Shown: piece after piece, positions 28,099-36,927 of the stretch
How positions within the stretch are numbered: the first letter of the stretch is position 1
Layout of the letters: each line of letters opens with the position of its first letter
Assembly (NCBI GenBank): GCA_031254035.1
Contig: JAIRVF010000042.1
Span: 62,001 to 126,000, forward strand
From: Paenibacillus sp.
GTDB lineage: Bacteria > Bacillota > Bacilli > Paenibacillales > Paenibacillaceae
Direction of reading: 5' to 3'
Length of the DNA: 64,000 nucleotides
Notes under the pieces: generated by a model
The model's input: only the letters and a program-made list of their open reading frames with translations
Told to the model about the DNA's origin: nothing
The model's database searches: none
Made by a program: the position numbers and the translations under genes

Positions 28099-28127
28099 AA
28101 AAAAGGGAGAGGGGAAAAAACTCTCCC
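28099..28127 (-). terminator. intra-operon terminator after oppA
   Basis: Minus strand GGGAGAG pairs with CTCTCCC over a 9-base loop and is followed by TTTTTT. It lies 33 bp after oppA and before oppB, so it should reduce transcription of the permease and ATPase genes relative to the binding protein. Confidence 0.7.
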
Positions 28128-28159
28128 CTCCAGCACTGATTGTGCCTCTATTTTACATT

Positions 28160-29890
28160 TTATTTAGCGTCGTCCATCCACCAGTTATTAACGTGGAAGA
28201 ATTCACCACGGGCCAAGTTCGTAATTGGAGCATCTTCTGGTTTGAACTTGATTTTTTTGTTGTGCGCTTGTGGTGTACCGTAAGAGTACATAAAGATATA
28301 CGGCAGGTCAGTCGAGATTTCTTTAGCGACTTCCTTATAGATTTCTTTACGTTTCTCTTGGTCTACAACCTTCGTGCCTTCTTCCCACAACTGGTCGAGT
28401 TTTTCGTTTTTATAGAATACGTTGTTTTGGCCTTTAGGAGTAAAGAATTTGGAACTAAATGTCGATTCACCATTCGGATCTGGGGTATCGAGAGACCATC
28501 CCAGCAGGACCGCGTTAAATTTACCTGGTACCAGGTTTTGTTCGTTCCATGCGGCAAAGTCAATGGCTTTCGGAACCATTTCGATACCGATGTCTTTGAA
28601 GTTTTGCTGCATGACTAGCGATACTTGCTCACGACGGCTGTTACCGGAGTTGTATTGCAGTTCGAAGGAGAAGCGATGCCCATCCTTTTCCAGGATACCG
28701 TCTTTGCCTGGCTTCCATCCGTCTTCAGCCAGCAATTGTTTTGCTTTTTCCGGATTGTAGTCATAGTTCACGGCTGCATCGCCTGGATCAGCCCAGGAAT
28801 TAGGCATAAACGGAGCGTTCATCAATTTCCCGATGCCTTTCAGTACATTGTCTACCATGCCTTGACGGTTGAGAGCATAAGCCATCGCCTGTCTTGCTTT
28901 TTGACCATCCCAAGGAACGAAATTGTCCTTGAAGTTTTCTGGCTTACGGTTCAGGCCTACATATTCATATTGCGGTCCTGGCTCGGATGCTACAGTAATC
29001 TTATCAACCTTCCTAACCGCTTCCAACTGAGTTACAGGGATACCACCTACTACATCGACATCGCCTTTGATCAGCGCTTGTACTTCAGTGTTTTGGTCAG
29101 CATAGATTTTGTAGACTACAGTTTCAATATTCGGTTTTGGACCCCAATACTCAGGGTTTGCATCAAATTTCAAATATTGCTTTTGTTTCCATTCAGTCCA
29201 TTTCCATGGTCCGCTTGTCACTGTTTTTGCAGGATTCGTGCCGTACTCATTTTTCTGCATTTCAGTCACTTTAATATCCTTCAGCACGTGCTGAGGTGCA
29301 ACTTGCATTCGAAGACTGTATCGGAAAGGAGCATATACTTGCTTCATTGTAATTTTCAGATTGTGAGGATCCACCACTTCAACTTTACTTACTTTGTCGA
29401 AGCTAGCGATACCAGGCGCACCCGTTTCAGGGTTCATAATCGTATCAATCGTAAATTTCACGTCGTCAGCCGTAATTGGTTGTCCGTCGCTCCATTTTAG
29501 ATTATCTTTCAGCTTGATCTCATAAGTAAGTCCGTCTTCGGAAATTTTCATCGGCTCAGCAGCAAGGGACCAAGGTTCGGCTATTACGTTGCCTTCCTTG
29601 TCATAGTCAAACAAAAACGAATAGATAAAATAATCAGCATCATTAGAAGCTGTGTCTTGCACATAAATCGGGTTCAAATTGACGACATCAGAGAAAGAAC
29701 CTACCGTCAAAGTTCCGCCTTGCTTAGGCTCACCAGGGTTCTCAGCCGGCTTTTCCGTGCTACCTGCCTCTTCCTTCTTAGGCTCATCTTTAGGAGCTTC
29801 CGCTGTTTTGGAGTCGCCGCAACCTGCAAAAAGTGCACCGACAACAGACAATGATACCAATAACGACAACCATTTTTTCTTATTTGCCAT
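28160..29890 (-). CDS. oppA: oligopeptide-binding lipoprotein (OppA type)
   Basis: 576-residue extracellular solute-binding protein, family 5. A lipoprotein signal peptide ends in 'LFAGC' with the lipid-carrying Cys at about 24. A Glu/Lys/Pro-rich linker (about 28-55) precedes the binding domain with 'GGTLTVGSFSDVVNLNP', 'YEIKLKDNLKWSDGQPITADDVKFTID' and 'MAYALNRQGM'. It captures peptides at the outer membrane face and passes them to OppBC. First gene of its operon, with a roughly 440-base leader. The ligand is not predictable from sequence. Confidence 0.93.
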   Translation of the reverse strand: MANKKKWLSLLVSLSVVGALFAGCGDSKTAEAPKDEPKKEEAGSTEKPAENPGEPKQGGTLTVGSFSDVVNLNPIYVQDTASNDADYFIYSFLFDYDKEGNVIAEPWSLAAEPMKISEDGLTYEIKLKDNLKWSDGQPITADDVKFTIDTIMNPETGAPGIASFDKVSKVEVVDPHNLKITMKQVYAPFRYSLRMQVAPQHVLKDIKVTEMQKNEYGTNPAKTVTSGPWKWTEWKQKQYLKFDANPEYWGPKPNIETVVYKIYADQNTEVQALIKGDVDVVGGIPVTQLEAVRKVDKITVASEPGPQYEYVGLNRKPENFKDNFVPWDGQKARQAMAYALNRQGMVDNVLKGIGKLMNAPFMPNSWADPGDAAVNYDYNPEKAKQLLAEDGWKPGKDGILEKDGHRFSFELQYNSGNSRREQVSLVMQQNFKDIGIEMVPKAIDFAAWNEQNLVPGKFNAVLLGWSLDTPDPNGESTFSSKFFTPKGQNNVFYKNEKLDQLWEEGTKVVDQEKRKEIYKEVAKEISTDLPYIFMYSYGTPQAHNKKIKFKPEDAPITNLARGEFFHVNNWWMDDAK

Positions 29891-30331
29891 TTACCATTTT
29901 CCTCCCCTTTGAAAATAAAATGATGGATACCTGCATGTACTGCATTGATCATTCGAAGACTTGCCAATAGTTCAAACAAAACTTGTCCGTTTAACTATCA
30001 GCGCCGTTGCACCTCTGCATTGAATTCGTTCTAGTGACCCCGAATTTGCTAGTAGTGACGATTCCCCCTCTTGTAATCAATCATTCTTAAAAACAAGACG
30101 TCGGCAACAGGTGAAACAATATATTAAAAATTAATATATCCAAATGTTAGGAAGCGAATGGTTCCGGCGATCACATTTCAAATCATTGAACTTGTGAACA
30201 GGCCGGACACATTCGCAAATACTCAATAAAGCAATAAAGCATTAATGCCATAAATGACCATCGGTCAATTGAATTCAGAAAACAAGGCATACATGCGCTG
30301 GTTAAAAATTCCTTGGGTAAATTTAATGTAA
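29891..30331 (-). promoter_or_regulatory. long 5' leader region of the first opp operon
   Basis: About 440 bases lie between the predicted promoter and the oppA ATG, with no coding frame of interest. On the minus strand it contains the element CAATTGACC-GAT-GGTCATTTA (30251-30271), which has a close counterpart in the second operon. No known riboswitch was recognised. Confidence 0.5.
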
Positions 30332-30368
30332 ATGATACGTGTAAATTTATATCACGTCAATATTTTTT
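30332..30368 (-). promoter_or_regulatory. promoter of the first opp operon
   Basis: Minus strand TTGACG (30355-30360), 17-bp spacer, TATCAT (30332-30337), preceded by an eight-base A-tract that resembles an UP element. The second opp operon has the same arrangement. Confidence 0.7.
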
Positions 30369-30696
30369 TTGGACGCATTTGATTAATTTTTTTTAACGAT
30401 CTAAATCTAGTGATAGCAATGGATTCATAAAAAAAAAGAAGCCATTGCTGATTCAATTTTAATGTTAAAAGCAGGGGATGCCGGAATCAGGAAATGGCTT
30501 AGTTAGGCGCAACAAAACTATTAAGGCGCTTACATCGTTTCTATCTTAAATTTGATGTTATGTTAGTTAACATGGGTGAAAAAATATATTACGTACAAAT
30601 TTACTGGAAACCAATAAATCTGTCAATGGCAAAGATATCAGAATAGCGTCTTTTTATCGGAAAATTTATATGGAATATATTAGATATATCCCTCTT
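30369..30696. other. AT-rich spacer between the two opp operons
   Basis: Holds a loop-rich inverted repeat (GCAATGG near 30417, CCATTGC near 30444, minus strand) that could end the second opp transcript, and a cre-like 16-mer ATTAAGGCGCTTACAT at 30520-30535 with two mismatches to the catabolite-control consensus. No gene seen. Confidence 0.35.
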
Positions 30697-31662
30697 TTAA
30701 GCAAAATGACATGCTACGAAATGATCCTGTCCCATATTCCGATATTGGGGGGCTTCTTCTCTGCAAATGTCTGATGCGAGCGGACATCTGGTATGGAACT
30801 TACACCCTGCAGGCGGGTTTGCCGGACTTGGTATGTCTCCTTGAAGCACGATCCGATCTCTCTTGAACGTTGGATCCGGTATGGGAATCGCAGATAATAG
30901 TGCTCTAGTATACGGATGCAGAGGATTGCTAAATAATTTCTTTTTCTCGGCCATCTCTACCATCGAGCCCAAATACATGACTCCGATCCGATCGCATAAA
31001 TGCTCTACCACACTCAAATCATGGGAAATAAACAAGTAGGTTAACTGCCGCTTCTCCTGCAAATCGCTGAGCAGATTGATAATCTGTGCTTGGATGGACA
31101 CATCAAGTGCTGACACGGGCTCATCAGCCACAATAAAATCAGGATTTAATATCAAAGCACGTGCTATACCAATACGCTGCCTTTGACCACCGGAAAATTC
31201 ATGAGGAAAACGATTGTAGTGATAATCAGACAATCCACAAATTTTCAAGGTTTCGATAACCTTCTCCTTCAAATCGCCTTTTGTGACCAGCCCATGACCG
31301 AGCAACGCTTCTCCAATCGCTTCGCCAACTTTGATCCGGGGATTTAACGAACTGTATGGATCTTGAAATACAATTTGAAGTTCGGGACGAAGCTCCCGAA
31401 GCTTATCTTTCGAAAGTTTATAGATATCCTGGCCTTTAAATATTACATCACCGGCAGTTTTCTCATTCAGGCGCAATATCGTTCGCCCGATCGTGCTTTT
31501 GCCGCATCCCGATTCGCCTACCAAACCGAAGGATTCGCCGCGGTTTATTTCAAAAGAGACGTCATCTACCGCTTTGACATACCCTACCGTACGCTGAAAT
31601 ACCCCTCCCGTAATCGGAAAGTACTTTTTTAAGTTGGTAACCTTCATCAACGGCTCGCTCAT
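30697..31662 (-). CDS. second-operon peptide ABC ATPase (OppF type)
   Basis: 321-residue ATPase. Walker A '[12 protein letters not shown]', signature '[14 protein letters not shown]', Walker B 'FIVADEPVSALDVS', switch 'ISHDLSV', and C-terminal cysteines in 'GCKFHTRCPLASDIC'. It is more canonical than the OppF of the first operon. The start overlaps the OppD-type gene by four bases (ATGA). It forms the ATPase pair with that protein for oligopeptide or dipeptide import. Confidence 0.93.
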   Translation of the reverse strand: MSEPLMKVTNLKKYFPITGGVFQRTVGYVKAVDDVSFEINRGESFGLVGESGCGKSTIGRTILRLNEKTAGDVIFKGQDIYKLSKDKLRELRPELQIVFQDPYSSLNPRIKVGEAIGEALLGHGLVTKGDLKEKVIETLKICGLSDYHYNRFPHEFSGGQRQRIGIARALILNPDFIVADEPVSALDVSIQAQIINLLSDLQEKRQLTYLFISHDLSVVEHLCDRIGVMYLGSMVEMAEKKKLFSNPLHPYTRALLSAIPIPDPTFKRDRIVLQGDIPSPANPPAGCKFHTRCPLASDICREEAPQYRNMGQDHFVACHFA

Positions 31663-32648
31663 CGGTTCTGTTCCCCCTCTTTCTCAAATAGCCAGCACGC
31701 GGTTTTATGGCCTGTTTCATGCTCGCGCAGGGGAGGTTCTTGCATCTTGCAAATATCCATGCAGAACTCGCAGCGGTCATGAAAATGGCAGTTTTCCCCG
31801 AGCTCGATCGGATTAGGAACCTGGCCTGGAATGGTATACAGCCTTTCGCTCGTTTGATTAATAACCGGTTTGGCTTTCAGAAGGCCCATGGTGTACGGAT
31901 GCTGGGGATTCTTGAACAGTTCTAACACCGAAGCCTCTTCTATGACCTTGCCCGCGTACATCACTACCACGAAATCCGCCATTTCAGCTACAACTCCCAG
32001 GTCATGGGTAATCAGCATGATGGACGTATTTAATTTTTTCTTAATGTCGCGCATGAGGTCCAAAATTTGAGCCTGGATCGTCACATCGAGTGCCGTCGTT
32101 GGTTCATCCGCAATAAGCAGTTTCGGATCGCAGCTGAGAGCGATGGCGATCATAATCCGCTGGCGCATGCCGCCACTAAGCTCATGCGGATAGGAGTGGA
32201 AGATGTCCTCCGCCCGCGGTATGCCGACCAGATTGATCAGCTCCAAAGCCCGTTTCTTCGCTTCCTTACGATCCAGCATCAGATGAAGGATGATCGGTTC
32301 GGTAATCTGTTCGCCAATGGTAAGAACCGGATTCAAAGATGACATCGGCTCCTGAAAAATAATCGAGATGTCGTTGCCTCGTATTCTCCTCATATCGTTA
32401 TTGTTCAGTTTCAGGATGTCCTTGCCTTCAAACATAATTTCTCCCCCGGCAATTCTGCCTGGAGGCGATTCAACAAGACGCATGAGCGACATTGCGGTTA
32501 CGCTTTTTCCACAGCCCGATTCGCCGACAACGCAAAGCGTCTCCCCTTCACGGATGGTGAAGCTGACATCGTCAACCGCTTTAACGACGCCAGTAGAAGT
32601 ATGGAAATGTGTTTGCAAGTTTCGAAATTCAACCAGATTTTTAGCCAT
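31659..32648 (-). CDS. second-operon peptide ABC ATPase (OppD type)
   Basis: 329-residue ATPase with Walker A '[13 protein letters not shown]', '[15 protein letters not shown]' signature, '[14 protein letters not shown]', 'LITHDLGV', and the C-terminal motif '[15 protein letters not shown]'. It lies 12 bp after the OppC-type gene. Interestingly the first eight residues are nearly identical to those of the OppF of the other operon, reflecting paralogy. Cytoplasmic; energises import. Confidence 0.93.
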   Translation of the reverse strand: MAKNLVEFRNLQTHFHTSTGVVKAVDDVSFTIREGETLCVVGESGCGKSVTAMSLMRLVESPPGRIAGGEIMFEGKDILKLNNNDMRRIRGNDISIIFQEPMSSLNPVLTIGEQITEPIILHLMLDRKEAKKRALELINLVGIPRAEDIFHSYPHELSGGMRQRIMIAIALSCDPKLLIADEPTTALDVTIQAQILDLMRDIKKKLNTSIMLITHDLGVVAEMADFVVVMYAGKVIEEASVLELFKNPQHPYTMGLLKAKPVINQTSERLYTIPGQVPNPIELGENCHFHDRCEFCMDICKMQEPPLREHETGHKTACWLFEKEGEQNR

Positions 32649-32660
32649 ATCCGAATTCTC

Positions 32661-33587
32661 CTACTTTTTCGTTTTGGGGTCCAGGGCGTCTCTAAGCCCA
32701 TCACCAATCAAGTTAATGGCCACCACCGTGATGAGAATGCACATGCCCGGAGGAATCCAAAGCCATGGTCTTTTCTTGAAAACAATCATATCATTCGCTA
32801 CTGAAATCATATTTCCCCATGAAGGCGTCGGTGGAACAACACCAATCCCAAGGTAGCTTAGTGCTGATTCAGTAATAATAGCACTAGCCACTCCGAGTGT
32901 CGCAGATACGATGATAATAGGGATGGTGTTGGGCAGCAGATGCCGGAAAATTTTGCGTTTGTCACGAATTCCGAGCGCTTCTACGGCTTGCATAAATTCC
33001 ATCTCGCGCAATGAAAGGATTTGCCCCCGGATCAAACGGGACAAGCCCATCCATCCCAGAACGCCGATCATCAGCATCAGGAAAAAAATCCTATATTTAG
33101 GGTCGACTTTCAAATCAGATAATATCGCACCCAAAATAATCAAGATCGGCAAGGTCGGTATAGCCAAGAAAATGTCGGCAATCCGCATAATGGCCGTATC
33201 GGTAAATTTTCGATAAAAACCTGCCAATGCGCCTAAAGTCGAGCCAATAATAACGGCAATGGACGTAGAAACGATCCCTACCAGAAGCGAAATTCTGCCA
33301 GCGAGCATCATCCGCAGCAATATGTCGCGCCCGAGAAAGTCGGTACCCAGCCAGTGTGTACCGCTTGGCGGTTTGTTTTTCATCGTTACCTGAGTTTCAT
33401 ACAAGTCATACGGCGAAAAAAACGGGCCTAAGAAGCAGAGCAAAAACATAAATGCCAATATAAAAAAGCCGATAAGCGCTAATTTATTCCTACTAAAACG
33501 GTGCAGTGCCATTCTCCACGGAGAAGCCGGAGCTTTCCGTGCCGTCTTGGCTACATGTTCCGCCTTGGTTATATTGATAACGGACAC
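32661..33587 (-). CDS. second-operon peptide ABC permease (OppC type)
   Basis: 308-residue permease with six membrane segments. Conserved landmarks are 'HWLGTDFLGRDILLRMMLAGRISLLVG', the EAA loop 'QAVEALGIRDKRKIFRHLLPN' and the ending 'NLIGDGLRDALDPKTKK'. It is 13 bp downstream of the OppB-type gene and forms the heterodimeric channel with it. Confidence 0.93.
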   Translation of the reverse strand: MSVINITKAEHVAKTARKAPASPWRMALHRFSRNKLALIGFFILAFMFLLCFLGPFFSPYDLYETQVTMKNKPPSGTHWLGTDFLGRDILLRMMLAGRISLLVGIVSTSIAVIIGSTLGALAGFYRKFTDTAIMRIADIFLAIPTLPILIILGAILSDLKVDPKYRIFFLMLMIGVLGWMGLSRLIRGQILSLREMEFMQAVEALGIRDKRKIFRHLLPNTIPIIIVSATLGVASAIITESALSYLGIGVVPPTPSWGNMISVANDMIVFKKRPWLWIPPGMCILITVVAINLIGDGLRDALDPKTKK

Positions 33588-33599
33588 CAGATCCCCTCC

Positions 33600-34562
33600 T
33601 TACTTCAAGCGAATTCTTGGATCTGCGGTGCCATACAGCATATCCGACAGCAGATTGCCAAGCAGCGTGAGTATCGCGATAAACACCGTAAAGCCAAGCA
33701 TAAATGGGTAATCCCGCATACTGATAGATTCAAGGTACACTTGGCCGACCCCCGGCCATATAAATACCTTCTCGAGAATGATTGCTCCCCCAAAAAGTGC
33801 AGGCAGTTCAAAACCTAAAAGCGTAATGGCAGGCAGCATCGCATTCCGTAATGCATGTTTGAAGATAACGGTCCGCTCGTGTAGCCCTTTAGCCCGTGCC
33901 GTTCGGATATAGTCCATATGGATAACCTCAAGCATGCTTGTTCTAAAATAACGTGTTAAGCTGCCAGTGCTAAGCATCGTTAAAACAATGATCGGTAACA
34001 TCGAATGCTTAAGCACGTCCTTGATATAAGCCCAGCCTTCGGCATTCAGCCCAGCGGTTGTCATGCCGCCGATCGGGAACAGCTTAAATTGCAAAGCAAA
34101 AACCTTGATCAGTATCAGCCCTATGAAAAACGACGGCAGCGACATGCATACAAAGATGAACAAGGTCACGATTTTATCAAAAACCGAGTATTGATATTTA
34201 GCCGAAAATACGCCTGCGAATATCGCAATAATCCAGCTTAATATCAGAGAGAATAAAGCTATAATAAATGAATTCCACACATAGGTATTTATAACTTTGG
34301 TCACAGGTTCCTTATGTACAAGGGAATCTCCCATATTGCCTTGAACCATGTTTCCGGCCCAGGTAAAGTATCTCTGCGCCATTGGCTGGTCCAGCCCGTA
34401 AATGTGGCGGAGCTGCTCGGCCTTCTCCCGAGTCATCCTCGGGTTGTCTTGCGCAGTGATATAATCTCCGGGCACAAGCGCAGAGATCGTAAAAATAATG
34501 ATCGATATCCCGATCAATGTCGGGATCATCTGCAGAAGCCTGCGGATGATGTATTGTCTCAT
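33600..34562 (-). CDS. second-operon peptide ABC permease (OppB type)
   Basis: 320-residue permease beginning 'MRQYIIRRLLQMIPTLIGIS', with six helices, the external 'YGLDQPMAQRYFTWAGNMVQGNMG' stretch and EAA loop 'TARAKGLHERTVIFKHALRNAMLP'. It follows the binding-protein gene by 77 bp, a gap that holds a stable hairpin without a T-tract. Confidence 0.93.
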   Translation of the reverse strand: MRQYIIRRLLQMIPTLIGISIIIFTISALVPGDYITAQDNPRMTREKAEQLRHIYGLDQPMAQRYFTWAGNMVQGNMGDSLVHKEPVTKVINTYVWNSFIIALFSLILSWIIAIFAGVFSAKYQYSVFDKIVTLFIFVCMSLPSFFIGLILIKVFALQFKLFPIGGMTTAGLNAEGWAYIKDVLKHSMLPIIVLTMLSTGSLTRYFRTSMLEVIHMDYIRTARAKGLHERTVIFKHALRNAMLPAITLLGFELPALFGGAIILEKVFIWPGVGQVYLESISMRDYPFMLGFTVFIAILTLLGNLLSDMLYGTADPRIRLK

Positions 34563-34590
34563 ACAGATTCCTCCTGGTCATAAGCGGACA

Positions 34591-34624
34591 TGCTCAGCCT
34601 CCGAACTTCTCCGGAAGCTGAGCA
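34591..34624 (-). other. stable intercistronic hairpin after the second OppA gene
   Basis: TGCTCAGC (34591-34598) pairs with GCTGAGCA (34617-34624), extended inwards by TCCG/CGGA. No T run follows on the minus strand, so it looks like an mRNA-protecting or processing hairpin. Confidence 0.65.
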
Positions 34625-34639
34625 CCTGAATTTTATGGG

Positions 34640-36409
34640 TTATTGCGCAATTTCCACGTTATACAATCCATAAGAGAAATCTTTGTAAGGAGCCAGGTCA
34701 AAACCTTTCAGCCGTGAATTTATTGCCCACATATCTTTTCTCTGGTACATAAAGATATATGGAACATCACTATTGAGCTCTTGATACACCTCTTTGTATA
34801 GTTCTTTACGTTTATCTTTATTGAGTTCCTTTCTTGCCTTTATCATCAAGTCATCAACCTTTTTGTTGGAGTAGCCTGTTTTATTCTGAACACCGTTTGT
34901 GATATAAATCGTATTATCCGGATCTCCAGTTAGTCCCCATGCGGCAAAGTACATCTCGAAATCGCCCTTATCCTTCTTATCCATAAGGGCATTAAAATCG
35001 ATCGTTTCGGAAACCATATTAATGCCAAGCTCTTTATAGTTTTGGGTCATAATCGGTATGAGAGCGTCTACAAGTTTGTTATCAGCCTGTCCGGTGAAAT
35101 TGATTTTGAACTTCTCTCCGTCTTTCTCACGGATTCCATCAGCCCCAACTTTCCAGCCTGCTTCATCGAGCAGCTGTTTTGCCTTATCCATGTTGAATTC
35201 ATATGGGTTAATATTTTCATTCGTATATGCCCATGATACTTTGGATTCCGGAATATTGATGACATCGGCATATTTTCCAAAATAGCCTTCAACGATTTCT
35301 TTACGATTCAGGCCGTATGTGAGCGCTTGACGCACCTTCACGTCTTGGAATTTCTTCTGCTTGATATTAAACGCGCAATATCCATACAAGTTTGCAGGGG
35401 CAATATTGACATCAAGAAATCCATAGGATTTCAATTCTTCTACGTTCTCCTCACTTACCGTGACATTATTCATGTCGGTTTCACCTGTTTGCAGCATCGC
35501 CATTTTGGTTTCATCCGTTGTAGTTTTGAACACGACATTTTTAACTTTCGGAGCGCCTAGGAAGTAGTCCGGATTGGCCGTCAAATCCACCTCTTGGCCA
35601 GGGACAAACTTTGTCACTACATATTGGCCGCTGCCAATCGGCTTACTGTTCAAGGCTTTGATCGAGTCCATATCACCTTGTTTATATCCTTTGCCATAAT
35701 ACGATTCCGGTGCCATCCATACTGAGCCAAGACCCTCTTTCATCGTAGCCTGGGGCTCCAGTACAGTCACCTCAACGGTGTTATCGTCAATCACTTTAAC
35801 TCCTGAAATGTCCTTAGCTTTGCCGTCGTGGTATTCCTGCGACCCTTTAATTTTCGCGCTCATCATGTCGCTTGGGCCGTCATAGTTTCCATCACACAAT
35901 ACTTTTAGGGCAAAAGCATAATCTTTAACGGTCATCGGCGTCCCATCGCTATATTTAATGCCTGGTTTCAGATGGTACGTGTATTTTAAGCCGTCATCAG
36001 ACACATCAATTTTTTCAGCCAGCGAATTTTCGTATGTCCCATCTTTTTGAATCTCCATAAAAGCGCTGAACGTTGCTCTGAGCACATACTGGTCATAGAC
36101 TGTCTCCCCATAAAACGGGTTAAATACTCCTTTTGGCGCAACCATGCCCACAATCAACGTATCCTTACGATTCGTTGCCAAAGCCGGGTTTGATGCAGGA
36201 TCACTTGCTGGGAAGATTCCTTCGCTTTGGGTATCGTCTTGTTTCGCGTCATCTTGTTTTGCCGTATCATCCGTTTTCTTATCATCGGTGTTTTTGTTCT
36301 CTTGCTCCGTTGGCGCAGGTTCCGCTCCCTTATCTTCGCCTCCACAGCCGGACAAAAGTCCGCCAAACATCATAAGGCTCACTAGAAATAGCGATAGCTT
36401 ATTCTTCAA
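34640..36409 (-). CDS. second-operon peptide-binding lipoprotein (OppA type)
   Basis: 589-residue family 5 solute-binding lipoprotein. The signal peptide ends 'LLSGC' with the lipidated Cys at about 22. A disordered Asp/Lys/Thr/Gln-rich linker (about 28-65) follows, then the binding fold with 'YTYHLKPGIKYSDGTPMTVKDYAFALKVL' and 'VRQALTYGLNRKEIVEGYFG'. First gene of the operon; its leader is about 225 bases. Only distantly related to the OppA of the first operon, so ligand preference probably differs. Confidence 0.93.
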   Translation of the reverse strand: MKNKLSLFLVSLMMFGGLLSGCGGEDKGAEPAPTEQENKNTDDKKTDDTAKQDDAKQDDTQSEGIFPASDPASNPALATNRKDTLIVGMVAPKGVFNPFYGETVYDQYVLRATFSAFMEIQKDGTYENSLAEKIDVSDDGLKYTYHLKPGIKYSDGTPMTVKDYAFALKVLCDGNYDGPSDMMSAKIKGSQEYHDGKAKDISGVKVIDDNTVEVTVLEPQATMKEGLGSVWMAPESYYGKGYKQGDMDSIKALNSKPIGSGQYVVTKFVPGQEVDLTANPDYFLGAPKVKNVVFKTTTDETKMAMLQTGETDMNNVTVSEENVEELKSYGFLDVNIAPANLYGYCAFNIKQKKFQDVKVRQALTYGLNRKEIVEGYFGKYADVINIPESKVSWAYTNENINPYEFNMDKAKQLLDEAGWKVGADGIREKDGEKFKINFTGQADNKLVDALIPIMTQNYKELGINMVSETIDFNALMDKKDKGDFEMYFAAWGLTGDPDNTIYITNGVQNKTGYSNKKVDDLMIKARKELNKDKRKELYKEVYQELNSDVPYIFMYQRKDMWAINSRLKGFDLAPYKDFSYGLYNVEIAQ

Positions 36410-36882
36410 AATAAATCCCCCTTAAATTTTTTAGGCAAACTGTCGAAAAGGCTAAACTTAAGCAAATACTTCCCGGTCTCACTCCCTTACAAAAAAATAA
36501 ATCCACGATCGCCAGGTGTAATAGTAAGTCCCAATAAATAACGCATTTAACGAATTAAATAACCGTTGGTTAATTGGGTTTGGCAACAATGGAATAAATT
36601 ATGTATGGTTCATTATTATGTTAATTAATGAAAATAATAATAGCACTTTTAAATAACGTCAATATTTTTTTAGAATTTAATTAATAAAAATTTAGTAGGT
36701 GTATGTTGGATGAAGCCATCATATAAAAACACTTACATTTCCATTTTGTGATTTATTATGTTATATTGTTTGACAAGAAGATACATTAATCTCGTTTTTT
36801 TTAAATATGGTGGTTTTTAGGGGTAAATAGAGAATGTTTTGCTCCTGAGGAAATAATCCATTTATCAAAAAGATTGAAACAG
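36410..36882 (-). promoter_or_regulatory. promoter and leader region of the second opp operon
   Basis: Minus strand TTGACG (36657-36662), 17-bp spacer, TATTAT (36634-36639), again with an A-tract upstream. About 58 bases downstream of the -10 lies CAATTAACC-AAC-GGTTATTTA (36556-36576), matching the element in the other operon. A cre-like 16-mer (two mismatches) is at 36723-36738. No gene in this stretch. Confidence 0.65.
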
Positions 36883-36910
36883 CAAAAAGGGGTCTTGATT
36901 CAGACCCCTT
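36883..36910 (-). terminator. terminator of the GH38 mannosidase gene
   Basis: Perfect 9-bp stem AAGGGGTCT/AGACCCCTT with 6-base loop, followed by TTT on the minus strand, 18 bp after the stop codon. Confidence 0.85.
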
Positions 36911-36927
36911 CTAAGCTGCTCTATAGA

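Noticed and set aside
28363..28563. Small frames antisense to transporter, enzyme and ribosomal genes throughout the window
   Set aside because: They mirror the codon pattern of strong genes on the opposite strand, lack ribosome binding sites and resemble no family.
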